A stretch of 7,147 nucleotides of DNA. It comes from an uncultured Sphingomonadaceae bacterium (GTDB taxonomy: Bacteria; Pseudomonadota; Alphaproteobacteria; Sphingomonadales; Sphingomonadaceae). The position numbers and the translations under genes were made by a program. The stretch spans positions 1 through 7,147 of the forward strand of contig CALKXX010000049.1 in the NCBI GenBank assembly GCA_938003725.1, in the 5' to 3' direction. Positions within the stretch are counted from its first letter, which is position 1. Each line of letters starts with the position of its first letter. Below the pieces are notes generated by a model, which saw only the letters and a list, made by a program, of their open reading frames with translations, did no database searches and was not told the DNA's origin. Shown here one piece after another: positions 1-5,659 of this stretch.

Positions 1-65
1 ACCGCTTCCTTGATCGTTTTGTTGCCGACCACCACGATCTCATCTTTGCCGTTTGTTTCCGCTGC
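1..65. repeat. Left copy of a 65-bp perfect direct repeat
   Basis: Bases 1-65 equal bases 1055-1119 without a mismatch. The match may extend left of the window. It encodes the last two alanines of the signal peptide and all visible mature residues of the truncated exported protein. Identity stops at a third codon position (66 versus 1120), after which the two genes diverge. Confidence 0.95.
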
Positions 66-131
66 TGCCGGCATTGTAATTAGGGCAGCGATAAGAACGA
101 GCAGACCCCGAAATATACGCGGGTTTTTCAT
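1..131 (-). CDS. Exported protein, paralogue of the next gene (5' end only)
   Basis: This is the N-terminal part of a gene that continues beyond the left edge; 43 complete codons are visible. It starts at the ATG at 131-129, behind a good ribosome binding site. The first 24 residues form a clear signal peptide: basic start MKNPR, hydrophobic core LLVLIAALI, and cleavage motif PAAA|E. The visible mature residues, ETNGKDEIVVVGNKTIKEA, are identical to the mature N-terminus of the complete protein encoded at 241-1185. The underlying 65 bases (1-65) match 1055-1119 exactly, while the signal peptides are unrelated apart from their last few residues (PAAA). The product is probably periplasmic or secreted and its function is unknown. 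It lies 109 bp downstream of its paralogue on the same strand. I cannot tell whether the rest of the gene is intact. Confidence 0.8.
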   Translation of the reverse strand, partial: MKNPRIFRGLLVLIAALITMPAAAETNGKDEIVVVGNKTIKEA

Positions 132-136
132 TTTTA

Positions 137-144
137 CTTCCTTT
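137..144 (-). promoter_or_regulatory. Ribosome binding site of the truncated exported-protein gene
   Basis: Read on the minus strand, AAAGGAAG lies 5 bases upstream of the ATG at 131. It supports this start, which also gives a well-formed signal peptide. Confidence 0.7.
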
Positions 145-240
145 GCTGTCAGCCGATGTTTGTCACGGAACAATGTAAATGCCCAAATTGCCTGTTCGGA
201 TTTTTGGGGCGGCAGTCGCGAACATCGGGATTGGGCTAGT

Positions 241-1185
241 TTAATTGTCGAGCTCGATTTCTTTTACAATCCGCTGTTGCATCGCTGACCGTTGAAGCGG
301 CGCGGAAACGTTTAAGGGGCTATGATAAAGCGCGCTCAGCATTATCAGATCCCATTCCCCAATGCTGTCCGGCCGACCTTTCTCGTCGAGGGTAGGGTTG
401 AACAGAGTGAGGATCGAACCGGGTGCCATTTGCTCATCTACGGATTTGTTGGCATCGACAAAATTGAACATAGCGGCGAAGTCCGCAATTTGGACGGTGG
501 TCATCCCAATCAAAGCCTTGTCTTCCAATAACAAAAAGGCGCGTTGAATGATTTGCTGCACCGGTTTTTTGATCAAAGAACCGGTGTCGACACGGGCTGT
601 GGCAATCTCGTTAGCGTTTGGAGTTGCGGCCGAACCGACCGCATGTCCGGTACCGACAAAGGATGACCCATCTTCAACTATTCTTGAACCGCGGCCCTTC
701 GCAGCATGGGAAACAATTGATTTCCAACCAAATACCGGACCAGGTGCATCTTCCAACTGCGCACGTCGATAGATAGGCAATTGGCCAAATATCCGGTGAT
801 GCTTGTTGCGCAATTGGGATATCGCACTTTTCCCTTCATCGATAACCACGACATAAATATTTGGTTGGCAATCAGGTTCAGCCAAAGGAATTTGAGCCGA
901 CAGAGCAATATTACGAATCCGGTTCGTAATTTGCATATTGTTGTTTTCTGAAAATCCAAAAGTGGCCGGACATATTGGCGCGCCAAATCGAGCATATTGA
1001 CCGACATTGCGGCCGCCAGTGGGACGGGCAATAGTGGTGTCGATAAAATCACCGACCGCTTCCTTGATCGTTTTGTTGCCGACCACCACGATCTCATCTT
1101 TGCCGTTTGTTTCCGCTGCGGCGGGGCCGGCGAGCATCATGGTTATTGCACTAGACAGCGCTAGCCAGACAGTGGAATTGGTCAT
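241..1185 (-). CDS. Uncharacterised exported protein, complete paralogue (314 aa)
   Basis: The start is ATG at 1185, with AGAAGGA 7 bases upstream. A TTG at 1224 is in frame but has no such site and would put 13 charged residues before the signal peptide. Residues 1-24 are a signal peptide (core around VWLALSSAITMMLAG, cleavage at PAAA|E). The mature protein opens with DEIVVVG (30-36), which resembles a TonB box. Next come FGAPICPATFGF (67-78), an RIRNIA helix (89-94) and DCQPNIYVVVID (105-116). The two cysteines, C72 and C106, could form a disulfide. The C-terminal part has ADFAAMFNF (234-242) and an ending WDLIMLSALYHSP (278-290). This order resembles a family of exported proteins that I recall from sphingomonads, with a faint likeness to DUF2927 at the C-terminus. 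I see no catalytic signature. Function is unknown; periplasmic or secreted location is inferred. The gene may be co-transcribed with the DUF2459 gene 71 bp upstream. Confidence 0.85.
   Translation of the reverse strand: MTNSTVWLALSSAITMMLAGPAAAETNGKDEIVVVGNKTIKEAVGDFIDTTIARPTGGRNVGQYARFGAPICPATFGFSENNNMQITNRIRNIALSAQIPLAEPDCQPNIYVVVIDEGKSAISQLRNKHHRIFGQLPIYRRAQLEDAPGPVFGWKSIVSHAAKGRGSRIVEDGSSFVGTGHAVGSAATPNANEIATARVDTGSLIKKPVQQIIQRAFLLLEDKALIGMTTVQIADFAAMFNFVDANKSVDEQMAPGSILTLFNPTLDEKGRPDSIGEWDLIMLSALYHSPLNVSAPLQRSAMQQRIVKEIELDN
1055..1119. repeat. Right copy of a 65-bp perfect direct repeat
   Basis: This copy lies inside the complete exported-protein gene, same orientation, about 1,054 bp from the left copy. 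It is part of a tandem gene duplication rather than a mobile repeat: it is in frame in both genes and lies at the equivalent place in each protein. Confidence 0.95.
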
Positions 1186-1192
1186 AGTAATA

Positions 1193-1199
1193 TCCTTCT
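1193..1199 (-). promoter_or_regulatory. Ribosome binding site deciding the start at 1185
   Basis: On the minus strand AGAAGGA lies 7 bases before the ATG at 1185. It favours that start over the in-frame TTG at 1224. Confidence 0.75.
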
Positions 1200-1256
1200 C
1201 GATATTCTTCACCTTTTCTATCAATAGCTCATTTGATCCTCATTTGCCATTTCGAA

Positions 1257-1946
1257 TTACGGAGCGATTTGTTCCGGTATCCATCGCATTACGCCGCCTT
1301 GGAAGGGCGACCAGCGAGCGGTTCTTATGCCTGCTTGTCGCAGCACGGTGTTGGTCCAATTGTTACAGGTGTGAAAGGCGCTATAATATCCGTCTGATTG
1401 ATAGAAGACGTCATCACTTCCATAGCCTTTGGACGGTTGGGGCTGTCCGTCTGGTCCGGCAGAAAATCTTGGCAATATGGCATTTACGATCTTGTGATAC
1501 TCGGCTTGGGACACCTTCAGGCTACGGCGATAATGGGGATAAACCTGTGGATAGTTCAGGTGATAAACGTGCAACAGAGTATCGCTGCTCCCCGTAACTG
1601 CACTGACCGCGTCTTTGACGCGCAGGTCTTTCCAATGTTCTGCATTGCGGTAGACACCGGCATGTCCCCAACCAACCAGAATATGCGTGCCATATTTCGA
1701 CGGATCCAGCATATGTTCGGGTTGCACCAGATCACCCCAGTCATGAACATCACTCCAAATCGGCATGATGATCCCTGTATGAAGCCCGTTCGTTTCTACA
1801 AAAAGCTCAATCCCATCATCACTGCTTTGCCAGCTTTGGTTCGCGGGAAAAATACTACCGGCAAGTGCGGCAAGCAAATAGATGGCGACCACAGCGACCA
1901 TTCCCATAGCAACCCGTTTCGACAAATTTGTCCATGAAGTTGCCAT
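1257..1946 (-). CDS. DUF2459/TIGR02117-type membrane-anchored protein (229 aa)
   Basis: The ATG at 1946 has GAAAAGG 5 bases upstream. The protein has one N-terminal transmembrane segment (about residues 12-33, VAMGMVAVVAIYLLAALAG) and a domain probably facing the periplasm. Family-type motifs are ETNGLHTGI (51-59), GWGHAGVY (92-99) with a following W105, LHVYHL (125-130), and the strongest block FHTCNNWT (191-198) followed by LRQAGI (202-207). These match the DUF2459 family (TIGR02117), sometimes found near urease genes; no urease gene is seen here. The conserved H56, H192 and C194 would suit a papain/NlpC-P60-like cysteine enzyme, but that is inference and no reaction is known to me for this family. 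The gene is transcribed away from phhA, starting 29 bp from it, and may lead into the exported-protein genes downstream. Confidence 0.85.
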   Translation of the reverse strand: MATSWTNLSKRVAMGMVAVVAIYLLAALAGSIFPANQSWQSSDDGIELFVETNGLHTGIIMPIWSDVHDWGDLVQPEHMLDPSKYGTHILVGWGHAGVYRNAEHWKDLRVKDAVSAVTGSSDTLLHVYHLNYPQVYPHYRRSLKVSQAEYHKIVNAILPRFSAGPDGQPQPSKGYGSDDVFYQSDGYYSAFHTCNNWTNTVLRQAGIRTARWSPFQGGVMRWIPEQIAP

Positions 1947-1969
1947 CGTAACCTTTTCTGCTGTAACGT
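1940..1969 (+). promoter_or_regulatory. Candidate phhA promoter, possibly leaderless
   Basis: TTGCCA (1940-1945, 5 of 6 to the -35 consensus) is followed after 18 bases by TAACGT (1964-1969, 3 of 6 to the -10). Transcription from it would begin at about 1976, the A of the phhA ATG. No Shine-Dalgarno sequence precedes that ATG. The elements overlap the start of the divergent gene. The -10 match is weak, so this is tentative. Confidence 0.3.
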
Positions 1970-1975
1970 ATCCGG

Positions 1976-2872
1976 ATGCTAACTACACCTGACCCCGAAA
2001 CCCATGTTTATGCTAAGCCACCCGCACACGCAAATGCGGATTGGACAATAGATCAGGACTGGAGATCCTATTCCGACGAAGAACATGACACATGGGATAT
2101 GCTGTTTGCGCGCCAGAGCAAGATGTTGCCGGGCAGGGCATCGGAAGCGTTTCTGAAAGGCCTTGATATATTGCAATTGTCAAAACCTGGTATTCCGGAT
2201 TTTGATGAACTCAACCAAATTTTGATGGATGCCACGGGATGGCAGGTTGTTGCGGTACCCGGCCTGGTACCGGATGACGTGTTTTTCGATCACCTTGCCA
2301 ATCGTCGTTTTGTGTCAGGCAACTTTATTCGCAAGATGAGCCAGTTGGATTATCTGCAGGAACCCGATATTTTCCATGATGTTTTTGGCCATGTCCCAAT
2401 GTTGGCGGACCCGCGTTTTGCGGACTATATGGCGGCTTATGGACGCGGCGGCCTTCGTGCGCTGAAATTCGGAACGTTAAAGCAATTGGCGCGGCTTTAC
2501 TGGTATACTGTCGAATTCGGGTTGATACAGGAGCCTGAAGGGCTGCGTATCTATGGCGCGGGTATTGTCTCTAGCTATGGTGAGAGCAAGTTTGCGTTAG
2601 ATGACGAAAGCCCCAACCGGATCCAATTTGATTTGGAACGGGTTTTGCGCACCGAATATAGAATTGATGATTATCAGCAGAACTATTTCGTTATTCCGTC
2701 GCTGGATGAATTGTTGCGCGTGACGGTGGAAACAGACTTTAAGCCGGTTTACGACAAAATCGTCAATATGCCGGATATTGCTATCGCTGAAATTGTAGAG
2801 AGCGACCTTGTTCTGACAAAAGGCACGCAGAAATATGCGATGTCGAAATCAGGTGCAGCGACGGTTATCTAG
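1976..2872 (+). CDS. phhA: Phenylalanine-4-hydroxylase (298 aa)
   Basis: This non-haem iron, tetrahydropterin-dependent enzyme converts L-phenylalanine to L-tyrosine with O2 in the cytoplasm, the first step of phenylalanine degradation. The iron ligands are visible: HDVFGH gives H134 and H139, and YWYTVEFGL gives E180. Spacing equals that of the Chromobacterium violaceum enzyme (H138, H143, E184). Other family blocks are GWQVVAVPGLVP (88-99), FIRKMSQLDYLQEPDIFHD (117-135) and RIYGAGIVSSYGE (191-203). The protein is the usual bacterial length and consists of the catalytic domain without the regulatory domain of animal enzymes. ATG at 1976 is the only good start, because a stop lies in frame at 1964-1966. 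It has no Shine-Dalgarno site. No pterin carbinolamine dehydratase (phhB) gene or regulator is adjacent. The gene is divergent from the DUF2459 gene and convergent with prmA. Confidence 0.97.
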   Translation: MLTTPDPETHVYAKPPAHANADWTIDQDWRSYSDEEHDTWDMLFARQSKMLPGRASEAFLKGLDILQLSKPGIPDFDELNQILMDATGWQVVAVPGLVPDDVFFDHLANRRFVSGNFIRKMSQLDYLQEPDIFHDVFGHVPMLADPRFADYMAAYGRGGLRALKFGTLKQLARLYWYTVEFGLIQEPEGLRIYGAGIVSSYGESKFALDDESPNRIQFDLERVLRTEYRIDDYQQNYFVIPSLDELLRVTVETDFKPVYDKIVNMPDIAIAEIVESDLVLTKGTQKYAMSKSGAATVI

Positions 2873-2886
2873 GCCCTGACCCTAGA
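2868..2886. other. Short palindrome between convergent phhA and prmA
   Basis: TCTAGG (2868-2873) and CCTAGA (2881-2886) are inverted repeats around a 7-base loop. They overlap the phhA stop codon and fill most of the 27-bp gap between the two converging genes. No T-run follows on either strand, so it does not meet the form of an intrinsic terminator, though its place fits transcript ends. Confidence 0.3.
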
Positions 2887-2899
2887 ACTCGCCTTCATC

Positions 2900-3904
2900 T
2901 CAACATTCTCCAAAATAATCCTCCGCAAGTGGTGATTTGGTCCGGCGGCGTGTCGGTGTGCGACCATATTTGCGGACTTTTACGAATGTCAGGCAAGGCC
3001 ATTCGTTTTCCAAGCGAATTGAGCGCAGGCGAAACCCCGCCTTGGTATAGGCACTTACCACATCGGATCGCTGCTCGGTTAACAAGCCAGCCAGAATCAA
3101 CGTGGTCCCAATATGAGCAGATGCCGCAATTTGCGGTGCTAGCATTACCAAGGGCCCAGCCAGAATATTTGCAATAATCAGGTCATAGGGCGCGTGCCGA
3201 TGAATGGCGGGATGGTCCATGCCATTGCTCACCAACAGTTGTACTTTGCCCCTTAGGTTGCCGAGCGGAATATTGTTGGTTGTCGCGTTGCCGCGTGTCA
3301 CGTCGACGGCCACCGGGTCAATGTCGCTGGCAACGATCTTTGCATGATTCCAAAGATGATTGGCTGCAAAGGCAAGAAGGCCAGTGCCGGTTCCGACATC
3401 GATGATGTTCGCAAAAGCCTTGCCCCTGCGTTTCAACTGATCCAGTGTTTGCAAGCACCCTAATGTGGTCTCATGATGCCCGGTGCCAAAGGCCTGGCTA
3501 GCATCGATACAAATGTTGCGAATGCGCGGACGATCCATCGGTGCGCTGTGAGATGTATGAACATAAAATCGGCCGGCGCGCAGCGGCTCCAAGTCCCGCT
3601 GACTGAGCGTAACCCAATCCTGATCGCCAAGTTTTTCGACTGTCGGTTTTGACCTTGTGGACGGCGCAAGTCTTGAAATATTTTTCAGAAAATTCCGGTT
3701 TGGTTCTTGGTCACAATATACATCAATTGCCCAAATATCGGGCTCCTCGGAATCTACTTCGCGGGTGACGATTGTGGGCACCGCGTCAGCGGAGGCGAGA
3801 AACAGATTATCCTCCGCCAATGCCTCTGCCTCGGCCCGCGTACAGGGCAGGGTGATCTTCCAGCTATCGAGCTGACTATCGGACAAAGCTGGCTCCATTG
3901 GCAT
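2900..3904 (-). CDS. prmA: Ribosomal protein L11 methyltransferase (334 aa)
   Basis: PrmA methylates ribosomal protein L11 using S-adenosylmethionine, in the cytoplasm. The N-terminal substrate-recognition part includes SWKITLPCTRAEAEAL (14-29). The linker carries the family signature AFGTGHHETT (138-147). The Rossmann methyltransferase domain begins with IIDVGTGTGLLAFAA (167-181), followed by ASDIDPVAV (192-200) and DLIIANILAGPL (241-252), which holds the characteristic N-I-L-A-G-P-L motif. The C-terminal end, from about residue 311 (RKYGRTPTRRRTKSPL), is basic and goes beyond the usual end of the fold. ATG at 3904 or ATG at 3898 (third codon) could be the start; neither has a clear ribosome binding site, and an in-frame stop lies just upstream. 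The start lies inside the end of the upstream reductase gene, overlapping it by 29 or 23 bases, so translation is probably coupled. Confidence 0.95.
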   Translation of the reverse strand: MPMEPALSDSQLDSWKITLPCTRAEAEALAEDNLFLASADAVPTIVTREVDSEEPDIWAIDVYCDQEPNRNFLKNISRLAPSTRSKPTVEKLGDQDWVTLSQRDLEPLRAGRFYVHTSHSAPMDRPRIRNICIDASQAFGTGHHETTLGCLQTLDQLKRRGKAFANIIDVGTGTGLLAFAANHLWNHAKIVASDIDPVAVDVTRGNATTNNIPLGNLRGKVQLLVSNGMDHPAIHRHAPYDLIIANILAGPLVMLAPQIAASAHIGTTLILAGLLTEQRSDVVSAYTKAGFRLRSIRLENEWPCLTFVKVRKYGRTPTRRRTKSPLAEDYFGEC

Positions 3905-4595
3905 CGAGTACCGCGCCGGTCATCGACGGCGGTGCATCAAGAGCGCAATATCTTGCCATGGATGCAATCTCTTCGGGTTGGGCCACGCGGCCCAAAGGAA
4001 TATCTGCCAGCAATTTGTCGCCGCCTCTGCTTTCCAGATAGTCCTCGGCCATGCCGGTCATGGTAAAGCCGGGGCAAATGGCAAACGCCAGAATTTCGTC
4101 TTTGGCATAGGCGCGCGCAATGGTCTTGGTCATCGCCACCATGCCGCCTTTTGATGCGGCGTAATGCCAGTGGTCCGGGCTATCCCCGCGATAGGCGGCA
4201 CGGCTGGCGATATTGATGATTCGCCCACCGTCGCCTCTTTCCTGAAAATGCAGCACGGCCAAGCGGCTCAGTTCCGCAGTCGCCGTCAAATTGATCTGCA
4301 TCGTCTGATTCCAGGAGGCTCGCCATTCCGCGTCACCGCCAGCAATCGGGTTTGGGTTGAAAATGCCGGCATTGTTAATCAGTATATCGATCCGGCCATC
4401 CAGCTGATCACAGGCCTCCTGCCAGAGACTCGCCGGATCATCGGATTGGGCAAAATCGGATTTTAACAGGCCGTTTCCACCAGCGGTCGATTGGCCAACG
4501 ACGCAGCATCCAGCGCTTTTCAAACTGTCGAAGATAGCCGCGCCGATGCCTCTGCTAGCGCCGGTCACCAATATGTTTTTCTGTGTTCTTGTCAT
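3876..4595 (-). CDS. SDR-family NAD(P)-dependent oxidoreductase (239 aa)
   Basis: This is a classical short-chain dehydrogenase/reductase of standard length with a Rossmann fold. The cofactor motif is TGASRGIG (11-18), followed by NNAG (74-77). The active-site tetrad is N102 (INLT), S131 (NIASRAA), Y145 and K149 (YAASK); PGF (175-177) follows. The ending, MTGAVLDANGASFV, is typical of FabG-like reductases. The substrate cannot be read from sequence. FabG proper is less likely, because no fatty-acid synthesis gene is nearby. The start chosen is the ATG at 4595, a few residues before the first beta strand, preceded directly by GGTGAG. A TTG at 4637 is in frame but would add 14 residues that do not look like SDR sequence. 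The last codons overlap prmA, which suggests a two-gene operon. Confidence 0.92.
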   Translation of the reverse strand: MTRTQKNILVTGASRGIGAAIFDSLKSAGCCVVGQSTAGGNGLLKSDFAQSDDPASLWQEACDQLDGRIDILINNAGIFNPNPIAGGDAEWRASWNQTMQINLTATAELSRLAVLHFQERGDGGRIINIASRAAYRGDSPDHWHYAASKGGMVAMTKTIARAYAKDEILAFAICPGFTMTGMAEDYLESRGGDKLLADIPLGRVAQPEEIASMARYCALDAPPSMTGAVLDANGASFVR

Positions 4596-4689
4596 CTCAC
4601 CATCGATAGTTGGAACTGTGCCAAAGGTCCAATCCAACTATACCGAACAAGAGATCAACACCGGCCGATTTCCATATTCGCAATCTGCA

Positions 4690-4729
4690 TTGGGCCATTT
4701 GCACCTGAAACGACTAATAAAATGGCCAA
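4690..4729. other. Imperfect inverted repeat in the SDR-sdhC intergenic region
   Basis: GGCCATTT (4693-4700) pairs with AAATGGCC (4720-4727). The stem extends by TT/AA (4690-4691 with 4728-4729) past a single bulged G at 4692, leaving a 19-base loop. It lies in the gap of about 240 bp between the divergent reductase and sdh operons, where both promoters should be. It could be an operator or a leader hairpin. It is not placed to terminate either gene. The rest of the gap (4596-4689 and 4730-4836) shows no gene or RNA that I can recognise, and only weak promoter-like hexamers. Confidence 0.4.
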
Positions 4730-4830
4730 ATCTGGTTCATCCTGTTTGCATGCGATGCGCTTTTCGCTAAGGAATTGTTCTGTTTGAAAAGACTCCGGTA
4801 TCCTGCGTCAGCGGTATCGGCACATAGTTC

Positions 4831-4836
4831 AGGGGA
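4831..4836 (+). promoter_or_regulatory. sdhC ribosome binding site
   Basis: AGGGGA directly abuts the ATG at 4837, which is too close for usual use, but lies 6 bases before an in-frame TTG at 4843. It therefore bears on which sdhC start is used. Confidence 0.5.
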
Positions 4837-5265
4837 ATGAAATTGGCAGAGCCTTCGGCTAATGCATCAAAGAGGCCACATAGTCGGCCGTTATCGCCGC
4901 ATCTTCAGGTTTATAAATGGGGACCACATATGCTGGTATCCATTTTGCATCGTGCAACCGGCGATGCTTTGGCCCTGGGCGGTGCACCGCTTTTGGTTTG
5001 GTGGCTGTACAGCATCTCTGCGGGGCCAGAGGCCTATGAAACCTTCACCGCCTGTATGACCAGCTGGTTCGGGTTCATTGTGCTCATCGGGATGACCTTT
5101 GCACTATTTGAACATATCTATTCCGGCTTGCGACATTTTGTGATGGATGCGGGTGCCGGTTATGAGCTGCAAACGAACAAAATGTGGTCCGCCGCTGTTC
5201 CGTTGCTGGCGCTGCTTTCAACGGCTGCGCTCTGGGGCCTCCTCTATACGAAATTGATCGGATAA
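4837..5265 (+). CDS. sdhC: Succinate dehydrogenase cytochrome b556 subunit (142 aa)
   Basis: SdhC is one of two inner-membrane anchor subunits of complex II, binding haem b and helping form the ubiquinone site. The signature RPLSPHLQVYKW (17-28) leads to SILHRATG (35-42), where S35 and R39 correspond to the quinone-site serine and arginine of E. coli SdhC (S27, R31). HIYSGLRHFVMD (93-104) holds H93, equivalent to the haem ligand H84 of E. coli. Three membrane segments lie at about 43-61, 77-98 and 117-138. The length is normal. ATG at 4837 is given as the start, but TTG at 4843 has better spacing from the ribosome binding site and would remove only two residues. First gene of the sdhCDA(B) operon; sdhD follows after 4 bases. 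Confidence 0.95.
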   Translation: MKLAEPSANASKRPHSRPLSPHLQVYKWGPHMLVSILHRATGDALALGGAPLLVWWLYSISAGPEAYETFTACMTSWFGFIVLIGMTFALFEHIYSGLRHFVMDAGAGYELQTNKMWSAAVPLLALLSTAALWGLLYTKLIG

Positions 5266-5269
5266 CGTC

Positions 5270-5659
5270 ATGGGATCAGGAACAAATATTGGCCGGGTAC
5301 GCGGCTTGGGCTCGGCGCAGGAAGGCGCACATCACTGGATTGTTCAGCGCACGACAGCGGTTGGAAATCTGCTGTTGATCGCTTGGTTGATTTTCTCATT
5401 GGTGCGCTTGCCAAATTATGAACATGAATTGATGGTCAACTGGCTGTCATCGCCGCTTGTGGCGGTTCCAATGATGTTGATGCTGGTCAGTATATTCTGG
5501 CACCTGCGACTGGGATTGCAAGTTCTGATTGAGGATTATGTGCCGGATCACGGCATGAAATTCGGCCTCATCATCTTGTTAAATTTTTTCGCCCTTGGCG
5601 GCGCGGCACTGGGTATTTTCTCAGTCGCTAAAATCGCATTTACCGGAGTGGCTGCATAA
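5270..5659 (+). CDS. sdhD: Succinate dehydrogenase membrane anchor subunit (129 aa)
   Basis: SdhD is the second membrane anchor of complex II. The N-terminal signature GAHHWIVQRTTA (19-30) is typical of alphaproteobacterial SdhD. HLRLGLQVLIEDYV (78-91) holds H78, matching the haem-proximal H71 of E. coli, and D89-Y90, matching the quinone-site D82-Y83 at the same spacing. Three membrane segments lie at about 30-46, 62-84 and 97-121. The gene starts 4 bases after sdhC and has no obvious ribosome binding site, so it probably depends on coupling to sdhC translation. Its TAA shares its last base with the ATG of sdhA (TAATG). Confidence 0.95.
   Translation: MGSGTNIGRVRGLGSAQEGAHHWIVQRTTAVGNLLLIAWLIFSLVRLPNYEHELMVNWLSSPLVAVPMMLMLVSIFWHLRLGLQVLIEDYVPDHGMKFGLIILLNFFALGGAALGIFSVAKIAFTGVAA

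Noticed and set aside
678..1097. Open frame of 139 codons on the minus strand
   Set aside because: It overlaps the exported-protein gene in another frame, with no ribosome binding site or domain noted. It is a shadow frame.
1..1119. Insertion sequence or mobile repeat to explain the 65-bp duplicate
   Set aside because: The repeat is direct and in the same reading frame at the same place in two related genes. There are no terminal inverted repeats or transposase, so gene duplication or conversion fits better.
1186..1224. N-terminal extension of the exported protein to a TTG at 1224
   Set aside because: The extra 13 residues are charged and would precede the signal peptide. The ribosome binding site AGAAGGA fits the ATG at 1185 instead.
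1007..1597. Open frame of 196 codons on the plus strand
   Set aside because: It runs antisense across the exported-protein gene and the DUF2459 gene, both of which have clear family or signal-peptide features. Its translation shows no recognisable domain.
2868..2886. Intrinsic terminator between phhA and prmA
   Set aside because: The stem is only 6 bp, is not GC-rich, and has no T-run on either strand. It is kept only as a low-confidence palindrome.
3707..4066. Open frame of 119 codons on the plus strand
   Set aside because: It is antisense to the prmA and reductase junction. The translation is not protein-like and both opposite genes are well supported.
4491..4787. Plus-strand open frames of 98 and 74 codons reaching into the SDR-sdhC gap
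   Set aside because: They begin antisense to the reductase, have no convincing domain or ribosome binding site, and end before sdhC. They are likely chance frames.
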